This document shows, piece by piece, positions 34,114-40,362 of a stretch of DNA of 40,362 bases; within the stretch, counting starts at the first letter, position 1, and each line of letters starts with the position of its first letter. Under the pieces are notes generated by a model. The model did not search any database, was not told the DNA's origin, and worked only from the letters and a program-made list of their open reading frames with translations. This stretch comes from Dehalococcoidia bacterium UBA1123 (GTDB lineage: Bacteria > Chloroflexota > Dehalococcoidia > Lucifugimonadales > UBA1123): positions 2,164 through 42,525 of the forward strand of contig DCAW01000125.1 of NCBI GenBank assembly GCA_002313895.1, written 5' to 3'. The position numbers were made by a program, and so were the translations under genes.

Positions 34114-34491
34114 TTGAATGCATTAGGTAGGCACCTGTTGCTGGAATTGAATGACTGCAACAGGGAAGTTTTGGATGACCTTGAATTTATACGGCATGCA
34201 ATGTTGAGGGCCGCAGAGCAGGCAGGTGCCACGGTGGTAGGGGAGAGTTTCCACAAATTTGATCCGATCGGCGTGACTGGCATTGTCGCCATCGCCGAGT
34301 CACATCTTTGCATCCACACCTGGCCGGAATACGGGTACGCCGCCGCCGATGTGTTCACGTGTGGCGATGATTTTGACCCATATCAGGCAGCGGGGCTACT
34401 TATTGAGAAACTTTCGTGCACCCAACCCTCTATCACTGAAATTCAACGCGGCCAACTTACACAAATAGCGCCATCAGGCGCGGTGTCATGA
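34114..34491 (+). CDS. speD: S-adenosylmethionine decarboxylase proenzyme (prokaryotic class 1B)
   Basis: A 125-residue AdoMet decarboxylase, which supplies decarboxylated AdoMet as aminopropyl donor. It self-cleaves before a Ser that becomes the pyruvoyl group; that Ser is in IAESHLCIHTWPEYGYAAADVF near residue 63 (E-S-H) (motif given partly). Cys in FTCGDDFDP and the N-terminal LGRHLLLELNDCN are also conserved. The start is TTG at 34114-34116 with GGAGATAGGTGA just upstream, which fits the family N-terminus. It overlaps speE by 4 bases (ATGA), so both are made together. Confidence 0.95.
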   Translation: MNALGRHLLLELNDCNREVLDDLEFIRHAMLRAAEQAGATVVGESFHKFDPIGVTGIVAIAESHLCIHTWPEYGYAAADVFTCGDDFDPYQAAGLLIEKLSCTQPSITEIQRGQLTQIAPSGAVS

Positions 34492-35411
34492 TTGAAGGCC
34501 CGCCTGAAGGCGACTGGCACTACGAGCTTATTACCCCCGGCCTTCTCCAAACGGAGCAGCGCCTTCGCGTATTCTACCGAGGCCAAACGGAGTACCAGCA
34601 CGTCGAGGTGATGGACGGCGCCACCTTTGGACGAACGTTGGTCCTTGACGGCAAAACCCAATCCACAGAGGTGGACGAGTTCGCGTATCATGAGGCGTTG
34701 GTGCATCCCAGCATGATCGCCCACCCTAACCCCAAGAGCGTGTTCGTCGCCGGCGGCGGCGAAGGCGCGACAATTCGCGAGGTGATGTCTCACAGAAGCG
34801 TCGAGCAGGTGGTGATGGTGGACATCGACAAGCAAGTCGTTGACTTGTGCCGCGAATACCTCCCAAATCACCACCAAGGCTCGTTCGACGATCCCAGGTT
34901 GGAGCTTCATCACATGGACGCTCTTGAGTTTCTGGAGGACACGTCTCTGCGCTTCGACGTTGTGATTATCGACGTGCCGGACCCTCTTGAAGCCGGGCCT
35001 GCGTATCTGCTGTTTACTCAGGAATTTTATTCCCTGCTCAAGGAGCGATTGAGGCCCGGCGGGTTGATGGTCGCGCAGTCAGGTCCGACCGGACCGGCAT
35101 TCTACGAACAGTGTTTCTCCGCGGTCGCTAACACTGTGGGCAGCGTGTTTTCGGGTGTATATCTGAGCGAGGCGTTTGTGCCATCGTTCGGGACCACGTG
35201 GGGGTTTGTCATTGGTTCGACCGGACCTGACCCAACGAGCCTTTCAGTGGAGGAGACTGACTCCAGAATTTCTGATCGGATCGACGGAGAGCTTCGCTTT
35301 CTCGATGGCATCACTCTGCGGGGCATGACGTCGGTTCCCAAGTACCTGCGGAAAGCCGTTGACGCAGAAGAAAAGATAATCACGAGGGACCATCCGATAT
35401 TTGTCGTATAA
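34488..35411 (+). CDS. speE: Spermidine/thermospermine synthase (ACL5-like aminopropyltransferase)
   Basis: A 307-residue aminopropyltransferase. AdoMet-binding sequence is VFVAGGGEGATIREVMSH near residue 85, and VVMVDIDKQVVDLCREYLP follows. The catalytic Asp loop reads IIDVPDPLEAGPAYLLFTQEFY rather than the D-S-x-D-P-x-GPa..LF of classical SpeE; the xDP(L/V)E(A/G)GP.Y.L.T..FY form, MVAQSGPTG, and the late FVPSFGTTWGFVIGS strongly recall plant ACL5-type thermospermine synthase. The product may therefore be thermospermine or another tetraamine from spermidine (inference). It uses decarboxylated AdoMet from the overlapping speD. A C-terminal FDG/GELRFLDG region also aligns with ACL5. Confidence 0.9.
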   Translation: MIEGPPEGDWHYELITPGLLQTEQRLRVFYRGQTEYQHVEVMDGATFGRTLVLDGKTQSTEVDEFAYHEALVHPSMIAHPNPKSVFVAGGGEGATIREVMSHRSVEQVVMVDIDKQVVDLCREYLPNHHQGSFDDPRLELHHMDALEFLEDTSLRFDVVIIDVPDPLEAGPAYLLFTQEFYSLLKERLRPGGLMVAQSGPTGPAFYEQCFSAVANTVGSVFSGVYLSEAFVPSFGTTWGFVIGSTGPDPTSLSVEETDSRISDRIDGELRFLDGITLRGMTSVPKYLRKAVDAEEKIITRDHPIFVV

Positions 35412-35517
35412 TTCGCGTTTGTTCGTCCGTACACCAAAGATGCAAGGGCGACGCCGACTCTGTCAACACATTTGTGCTAAATTGTGCAATGATCAATTTG
35501 TGGAGCGTATTTGATTC

Positions 35518-37914
35518 TTGACTCAAACTGATATCCTCGCCCAACTGAACCCGCGACAGCGTGAGGCAGCGGAAGCTATCGACGGCCCATTGCTGATCGT
35601 CGCCGGACCCGGCAGTGGCAAAACCAGGCTGATTACCTATAGGATTGCCTATCTAGTTCGAGTTGTCGGCGTGTCGCCTCGGAGGATCGCGGCTCTTACT
35701 TTCACAAACAAGGCCGCCCGCGAGATGCGGAACCGATTGGCAGAGTTGGTCAGTCACAGTATCAACGACATGACTGTGGGGACGTTCCACTCATTTTGCG
35801 CGATGACCCTCAGGAGAGAGAGCGACCTCATAGGCCTGGACAGGAACTTCGCCATATATGACGACCCCGACCAGTTGGACGTCATCAAGCGGAGCATGCG
35901 CGAAACTGACGTTGACCCGAAACAGTTCTCTCCCCGGGCCGTTCAGTCCAGCATTTCCAAGGCCAAGAGCAGCCTCCTGAGCGCGGAGGGTTTCGGAATG
36001 CGAACCGCCAGCTACTTTGAAGAAGTGGTCGGTCGGGTTTACGAGCGATACGAATTGCTGATGGCGCAGTCGGGCGCAGTAGATTTCGACGATCTGCTGT
36101 TGAAAATGCACCGGATGTTGGAACAACATCCCGATATCGCGGCCCGGTATCAGGACCGTTACGTCCACTTCATGATCGACGAATTTCAAGACACCAACGT
36201 CGTCCAGTACGCCATTGCCCGAAAACTGACCGAGACGCATCGCAACCTGTGCGTTGTCGGAGACCCGGATCAGTCAATATATTCCTGGCGAAACGCGGAT
36301 ATCAGGAATATCCTTAGTTTTCAAGACGATTTCCCTGACGCAAAGGTGATAACTCTGGAGCAGAATTACCGTTCGACCCAAACGATTCTGGACGCCGCTG
36401 ACAAGCTGATTTCAGCTAACTCTCAGCGTATCGAGCGCGAGCTATTCACAGACAATGGCGACGGAGCGCCAATCGTCGTCTCTGAAGGGTATGACGAGGC
36501 CGAAGAGGCCCAGATGGTTCTGAAGGAAGTCGGCGCGCTGACCAAGAACGGCTCAAATGGGCACAAACTGGGCGACATCGCGGTCATGTATCGAGTTAAC
36601 GCCCAATCCAGAGCGTTGGAGGAGGAGTGTCTTAGGTACGGTGTTCCGTACCAACTGATCGGCGGGCAGAAATTCTATCAGCGTCAGGAGGTCAAAGACG
36701 TCGCGGCTTACCTCCGGTTGGTGTCGAACACCAATGACGACGTTAGCCTGAATCGGATTATCAACCTGCCAACCCGAGGAATCGGCCGGCGGACGCTGGA
36801 TGAACTTGCGAGATTTGCGCGAGATTCAAACATTTCTCAGTTCGATGCGATCGGTAACATATTGCCCACGGATGACCAGTTGGCGCCGATTGCGGCGAAC
36901 CCTTTCACGCCCAGAGCCACCCGCGCTCTGACGGATTTCCAGAAGATGATTAACGGCCTGAGGGCTGATTTGGAAGGCCTGAATCTGATCGAGTTAATTG
37001 AGCAGATTTTGGAACGCACTGGCTATCAGAAGTATCTGACGGATTCTGCGGAACGCGGCGAAGAGCGAATTGAAAACATTAATGAGTTCAAGACGGCGGC
37101 CCGTGATTACATCCACATGCCAGTGCAGGATGGCCTGACCGCGTTTATGGAGAGCGTAAGCCTTGTCAGCGACATAGACAAAATGGAGGATAGGACGGAG
37201 GCGATCACGCTTATTACTCTCCATCAGGCCAAGGGGCTTGAGTATCCAGTAGTGTTCATCGTGGGCATGGAGGAGGGACTTCTGCCTCACATGCGCTCAA
37301 TGGACGACCCGACCGCTGTGGAGGAAGAGCGCCGGTTGGCCTACGTTGGTGTCACCAGAGCCAAAGAGCGGCTGTACCTGATGAGAGCGTTCCGTCGAGG
37401 GTTCCGAGGCGGCACGGGTCCGGCTCTGCCGTCTCGTTTTCTGTTGGACATACCTGAGAATCTCATCAAGCGCGTTGACAAGAACGACTCGAAACCGAAC
37501 ACGATCGAGCGTCGGAGCAGGGGCGGGCCTCTTGGGACTCGACAAGCGGCGGAGGGAACAGGACACCGGCAGGGCTTCCAGTTCAGCAGCACCACACGGG
37601 CGGGTTCCAGGGCACGGCCTGAGATGCCCAAACCCAAATCCGGAATTGGTTCCAATTCTGGAGGCAAGATCAAACTCGTCCCGTCAAGACGGCCAACCCC
37701 GCCTCGTCCTCGTCCGGCGCGCCGCGCGGCAAATCGGAACGCGACTACCATATTGAAGACGGGCGACAAAGTCTCGCATGGGACTTTCGGCGAAGGCATC
37801 GTGATGAGCAGCAAACAGGCAGGGGATGACTTCGAGGTGACGGTGGCCTTCAAAGAAGGTCACGGCGTCAAGCGTCTGCTGATGAGCTTCGCAAAGCTGA
37901 CGAAGGTTGAGTGA
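35518..37914 (+). CDS. pcrA: ATP-dependent 3'-5' DNA helicase PcrA/UvrD
   Basis: A 798-residue superfamily 1A helicase for repair and replication-conflict removal. Motifs in order: LNPRQREAAEA (Q motif), IVAGPGSGKTRLITYR (I, residue 27 on), ALTFTNKAAREMRNRL (Ia), FMIDEFQDTN (II, near 220), VVGDPDQSIYSWRNAD (III), LEQNYRST (IV), MYRVNAQSRALEE (IVa), ITLHQAKGLEYPVVFIVGMEEG (V, quoted in two parts) and RRLAYVGVTRAKERLYL (VI, near 610). After a Gly/Arg-rich linker, a Tudor-like C-terminal domain begins GDKVSHGTFGEGIV, the RNA polymerase-binding part in PcrA. The start is a TTG with weak SD. It lies 106 bases after speE and ends 8 bases from the convergent mgtE. Confidence 0.95.
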   Translation: MTQTDILAQLNPRQREAAEAIDGPLLIVAGPGSGKTRLITYRIAYLVRVVGVSPRRIAALTFTNKAAREMRNRLAELVSHSINDMTVGTFHSFCAMTLRRESDLIGLDRNFAIYDDPDQLDVIKRSMRETDVDPKQFSPRAVQSSISKAKSSLLSAEGFGMRTASYFEEVVGRVYERYELLMAQSGAVDFDDLLLKMHRMLEQHPDIAARYQDRYVHFMIDEFQDTNVVQYAIARKLTETHRNLCVVGDPDQSIYSWRNADIRNILSFQDDFPDAKVITLEQNYRSTQTILDAADKLISANSQRIERELFTDNGDGAPIVVSEGYDEAEEAQMVLKEVGALTKNGSNGHKLGDIAVMYRVNAQSRALEEECLRYGVPYQLIGGQKFYQRQEVKDVAAYLRLVSNTNDDVSLNRIINLPTRGIGRRTLDELARFARDSNISQFDAIGNILPTDDQLAPIAANPFTPRATRALTDFQKMINGLRADLEGLNLIELIEQILERTGYQKYLTDSAERGEERIENINEFKTAARDYIHMPVQDGLTAFMESVSLVSDIDKMEDRTEAITLITLHQAKGLEYPVVFIVGMEEGLLPHMRSMDDPTAVEEERRLAYVGVTRAKERLYLMRAFRRGFRGGTGPALPSRFLLDIPENLIKRVDKNDSKPNTIERRSRGGPLGTRQAAEGTGHRQGFQFSSTTRAGSRARPEMPKPKSGIGSNSGGKIKLVPSRRPTPPRPRPARRAANRNATTILKTGDKVSHGTFGEGIVMSSKQAGDDFEVTVAFKEGHGVKRLLMSFAKLTKVE

Positions 37915-37922
37915 CGTTCGGT

Positions 37923-39341
37923 TTAACCGACGATCAGAGTAATCATCAAGGTCGCCAGCCCCAGGTATATCAAGAACCCGATTACGTCGGTTGCGGTGGT
38001 GACGGCGACGGCTGACGCCAACCCAGGGTCGATCTTTAGCGCGCGGAGTCCCAGTGGAACCAGCACGCCGCTGACGCCGGCGACCATCATGTTTGCCGTC
38101 ATAGCCAACCCCACAACCAGAGCGAGCCAGGGGTTGCCCTTCCAGGCGAAGGCGATTCCTGCCACCAACAGCCCGACGACGATTCCGTGAATGAGACCTA
38201 ATCCGGCCTCCTTAAGCAGCAGGCGTTTCGCGTTGCCTGTGGCCAACTCTCCCAAAGCGATGGATCGGACAATGAGCGTGAGCGTCTGAGTTCCTGCGAT
38301 TCCTCCCTGGCCGGCGATCACAGGCAAGAATGCAGCGAGCGCCACGGCCTGGATCATCGTCGACTGGTACAGGGTGATTACCAGTCCTGCGGCGATTGCT
38401 GTCGCCAGGTTCACGCACAGCCACGGAAGCCTGCTCCTCACTGATCGCCAGAATGGGCCAAGCGCTCGCTCGCCCTGATCGACGCCGATCATTCGGAACA
38501 TATCCTCGGTGGCCTCGTGCTCGAAAACATCGATGATGTCGTCTATCACCACCATGTCGACGATTCGGTTGGCGTCGTCGACAACGGGCAACCGGTGTAT
38601 GTCGTGCCGCTTCATGATGCGGGCGACTTCCTTCTGGTCGGTCCCTGTTGCTACGGATATCACGTCTCTGTTCATGATTAGCGATACGTCATGGAATGGC
38701 CGGGCCAGGACGAGTTGGGACAGGCTTGCGGTTCCGGTCACCACGCCGTCATTGTCGACGAGAAAAACCTGGGAGATGTTGGCAGCCCCATATTCTTCTG
38801 CCCACGTTCGGATGAAGGACATCGCCTGAGAAACAGTAACCGTTTCATGGATAGCGATGAACTCGGGAGTCATCAAACCGACGGCGCCATCGTCCTCGTA
38901 CGCCATCAGCGGAGCAACTTCGGCGGCGGCTTCCATGCTCTCCAAAGCGGAGTCTGCCACGTCTTGCGGCAACGCGCGCAAAACGTCGGCAGCCACATGA
39001 GGGCTGATCACGTCCAGCAGGTCTGCCAGCATACCGTTAGGCATAGCCAGCCTCACGTCGCTGGCGTCCAGCCCTTCGGTGGCCTCTGCCAGGGCTTCAA
39101 GGCTAATGCGGTCGATCAAGGCAGCGAGGTGCTAGACGGATAGAATAGACAGGATGTCGGCCTGGTCTCGCGGCAGAAGCCTGGAGAAGCGGATGGCGGG
39201 CTCATCGTAAAGGCCTTCCTCCATGAGCATATTGATGACCCCGGATAGCTGAGCCGAATTTGGCCTCTCCAGCGGAGTTGGCTTGGGTTGGTCCTGGGAG
39301 GGTGGGTCATCCATCGGCGCGTCCGCCGTGGCGACAGGCAT
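37923..39341 (-). pseudogene. mgtE: Magnesium transporter MgtE interrupted by an in-frame amber codon
   Basis: From the ATG at 39339-39341 the frame encodes the MgtE N domain (RFSRLLPRDQADILSILSV), then a TAG at 39132-39134 (codon 70), then the same frame continues HLAALIDRISLEALAEATEG to the normal end, 472 residues counting the TAG. After it come the superhelical N domain, two CBS motifs (LIMNRDVISVATGTDQKEV, IHRLPVVDDANRIVDMVVID), the plug helix and five membrane helices including AGQGGIAGTQTL and TANMMVAGVSGVLVPLGL. A restart at the TTG at 39119 (398-residue ORF 37923-39119) has no SD and would cut into the N domain. Nonsense mutation, readthrough or sequence error are the choices. Confidence 0.8.
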
Positions 39342-39521
39342 CCGTGGGCCATTAGATCATGGCCGAGTTGGGGCAGTTGATATTCGGTCGAAGGCAATTT
39401 GACACCTGCGCGAAGGCTGTACTACCGTGCCAATTCAAAGGGCAACTAAGAGTTTACACGCGCCTGATGTATTGTTTCTTTCTAAGTTTAGTCTTATTTT
39501 CGACCCAGACTGGAGCATGCA

Positions 39522-39768
39522 ATGAACCGCGAAACGTACTTTGGGGCACAGAAATTTGCCAACAAGTGGTCGATCGGGCTCGCCGTGAGTTCTTCCGTGG
39601 TTATCATTGGAATATTCGGTTGGGGGATGGTCAGACAGTTGGCGATTGGTCATCCGTGGGGTGGCAATCCTAATGTCTGACACAGCGTTAGCGCTTGTCG
39701 GCGCCATTGTTATTCTTTTCACGCTTAGTCTATCGGGCGCATCGACCCGCAGTGAATGGGGGACTTAG
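39522..39768 (+). pseudogene. Small membrane protein, split by a +1 frameshift (DUF6141-like pattern)
   Basis: Two overlapping short ORFs: 39522-39680 (52 residues, GGAG 7 bases upstream; one helix SIGLAVSSSVVIIGIFGWGM, then IGHPWGGNPNV) and 39673-39768 (31 residues, MSDTALALVGAIVILFTLSL). Deleting one A at 39672-39673 joins them as HPWGGNPMSDTALAL, which matches the two-helix start (..GIFGYGMYQQLvlGqPWGdnPMSD..L) I associate with DUF6141. The expected third part (TEV..DGL..RF.PF.R..R.I) is missing, but fragments such as VNGGLRACF and LRPIDRDSRALG appear in other frames down to about 39820, as in a decayed gene. The family name is from memory. Confidence 0.55.
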
Positions 39769-39881
39769 GGCGTGTTTCTGACGATTTGAGGCCGATCGAC
39801 AGAGATTCGAGGGCATTAGGCCGCAGTTCAGCAAGTCGATGACCATACGGGTATTGGAAGTGATTCGATGCGAGGAAGGGA

Positions 39882-39958
39882 TGGTAGCGCGTACGGGATT
39901 CGAACCCGTGATCTCCACCTTGAAAGGGTGGCGTCCTAGGCCGCTAGACGAACGCGCC
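39882..39958 (-). tRNA. tRNA-Glu (anticodon UUC)
   Basis: A complete cloverleaf with encoded CCA. Acceptor GGCGCGT/ACGCGCT (first pair G-U), D arm GTCTAGCGGCCTAGGAC as in bacterial tRNA-Glu, anticodon stem CCACC/GGTGG with loop CTTTCAA (anticodon TTC, complement of 39922-39924), T arm CGGGTTCGAATCCCG, discriminator A. Last gene of the array. Confidence 0.95.
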
Positions 39959-39982
39959 ACAACGAAGGCCCGGTTTCTCTGG

Positions 39983-40059
39983 TGGTAGCGCATACGGGAT
40001 TCGAACCCGTGATCTCCGCCTTGAGAGGGCGGTGTCCTAGGCCGCTAGACGAATGCGCC
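39983..40059 (-). tRNA. tRNA-Glu (anticodon CUC)
   Basis: A near-duplicate of the neighbouring tRNA-Glu(UUC): acceptor GGCGCAT/ATGCGCT, anticodon stem CCGCC/GGCGG with loop CTCTCAA (anticodon CTC, complement of 40023-40025), the same T arm, and encoded CCA. It lies 24 bases upstream of tRNA-Glu(UUC) in the transcript. Confidence 0.95.
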
Positions 40060-40094
40060 ACATGCTTGAAACTTGGATTTTTGGGCCTGGCTTC

Positions 40095-40171
40095 TGGAAG
40101 CGCATAGGGGATTTGAACCCGTGATCTCCATCCTGAGAGAACGGTGTCCTTGGCCTCTAGACGAATGCGCC
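40095..40171 (-). tRNA. Third tRNA-Glu-like gene (anticodon CUC), partly degenerate
   Basis: The same architecture and a CTC anticodon (loop CTCTCAG), with CCA encoded, but with several defects: discriminator T rather than A, two wobble pairs in the anticodon stem (CCGTT/GATGG), a C-C mismatch in the T stem (ACGGG/CCCCT) and TTCAAAT in the T loop. It may be a decaying copy or a specialised variant that is poorly charged. Confidence 0.65.
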
Positions 40172-40189
40172 TCGTTGTAAAATAATTTA

Positions 40190-40263
40190 TGGCTGGGGAT
40201 CGAGGACTCGAACCTCGGTTTACAGAGCCAGAGTCTGTCGTCTTACCACTAGACGAATCCCCA
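40190..40263 (-). tRNA. tRNA-Gln (anticodon CUG)
   Basis: Acceptor TGGGGAT/ATCCCCA, D arm GTCTAGTGGTAAGAC, anticodon stem ACAGA/TCTGT with loop CTCTGGC (anticodon CTG, complement of 40229-40231), T arm CGAGGTTCGAGTCCTCG, discriminator G and encoded CCA, all typical of bacterial tRNA-Gln. It is the first gene after the promoter. Confidence 0.95.
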
Positions 40264-40266
40264 ACG

Positions 40267-40322
40267 GCGGCGAAGTTATCGCCGCACACGTCAAGTATAT
40301 CAACGGACTCAGGCTGTGGCAA
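40267..40322 (-). promoter_or_regulatory. Promoter and 5' hairpin of the tRNA array
   Basis: On the minus strand, TTGCCA (40322-40317) and TATACT (40299-40294) are exactly 17 bases apart. Transcription would start near 40287. A perfect 7-bp hairpin GCGGCGA/TCGCCGC with a 5-base loop (40285-40267) sits between the start and tRNA-Gln and may guide 5' processing. Confidence 0.75.
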
Positions 40323-40362
40323 ACGGATTTTTTGGGCGGAGGCTGTGCCAATTTAGTCGGTA

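Noticed and set aside
35489..35521. 10-residue ORF overlapping the TTG start of pcrA
   Set aside because: The stop overlaps the TTG, as in coupled leaders, but there is no SD before its ATG and nothing else supports translation.
39882..40171. Regularly spaced ~77-base repeats that could suggest a repeat array
   Set aside because: They fold as tRNA-Glu cloverleafs with encoded CCA; they are duplicated tRNA genes, not CRISPR.

Overview
The window looks like a chromosomal segment of a free-living, moderately GC-rich bacterium, most probably a Chloroflexota member of the SAR202/Dehalococcoidia type. This is inferred from gene content only: two luciferase-like flavin monooxygenases mixed with phosphotriesterase, FAH and amidohydrolase genes, a fused AccD-AccA, ThyX, RNase J, a type 4 uracil-DNA glycosylase and frequent TTG starts. 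No rRNA or other phylogenetic marker was available to confirm it.

Layout. 1-1281: remains of a small secreted protein, a VOC-fold gene, and an orphan leader-type RNA ending in a strong intrinsic terminator. 1282-8893 (minus): a tightly packed catabolic run (luciferase-like monooxygenase, alpha/beta hydrolase, SsuD-like monooxygenase, CinA, AI-2E permease, FAH hydrolase, phosphotriesterase-like hydrolase) behind a good promoter at 8923-8951. 8974-11893 (minus): thyX, a MetE-core methyltransferase and aroE. 12000-15771 (plus): a small GatC/AtzG-like subunit, amidase, S51 peptidase and D-aminoacylase-like amidohydrolase, i.e. an amide/peptide-cleaving set. 15844-16383: a frame-broken GNAT gene. 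16403-26032 (plus): a Leu(CUC) T-box followed by ilvB-ilvN-ilvC-leuA-leuC-leuD, then an ACMSD-like amidohydrolase and a DapA-fold protein without the Schiff-base lysine; leuB and ilvD are absent. 26043-33767 (minus): accDA fusion, ftsK, rnj, udg and a broken VTT membrane protein. 34114-37914 (plus): speD, an ACL5-like aminopropyltransferase and pcrA. 37923-39341 (minus): mgtE with an in-frame amber codon. 39522-39768: a frame-broken small membrane protein. 39882-40263 (minus): a tRNA array read Gln-Glu-Glu-Glu from its promoter, with one decayed Glu copy.

The genes mix core functions (branched-chain amino acids, shikimate, dTMP, malonyl-CoA, polyamines, DNA translocation and repair) with accessory degradation of organic matter. 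Two things stand out. First, an attenuator-like leader at 1073-1230 (SD, 10-codon peptide, mutually exclusive hairpins, UUCG terminator) has no recognisable regulated gene downstream. Second, five loci carry apparent frameshifts or nonsense codons while the rest of each reading frame still looks like protein, which suggests either recent gene decay or sequence error.
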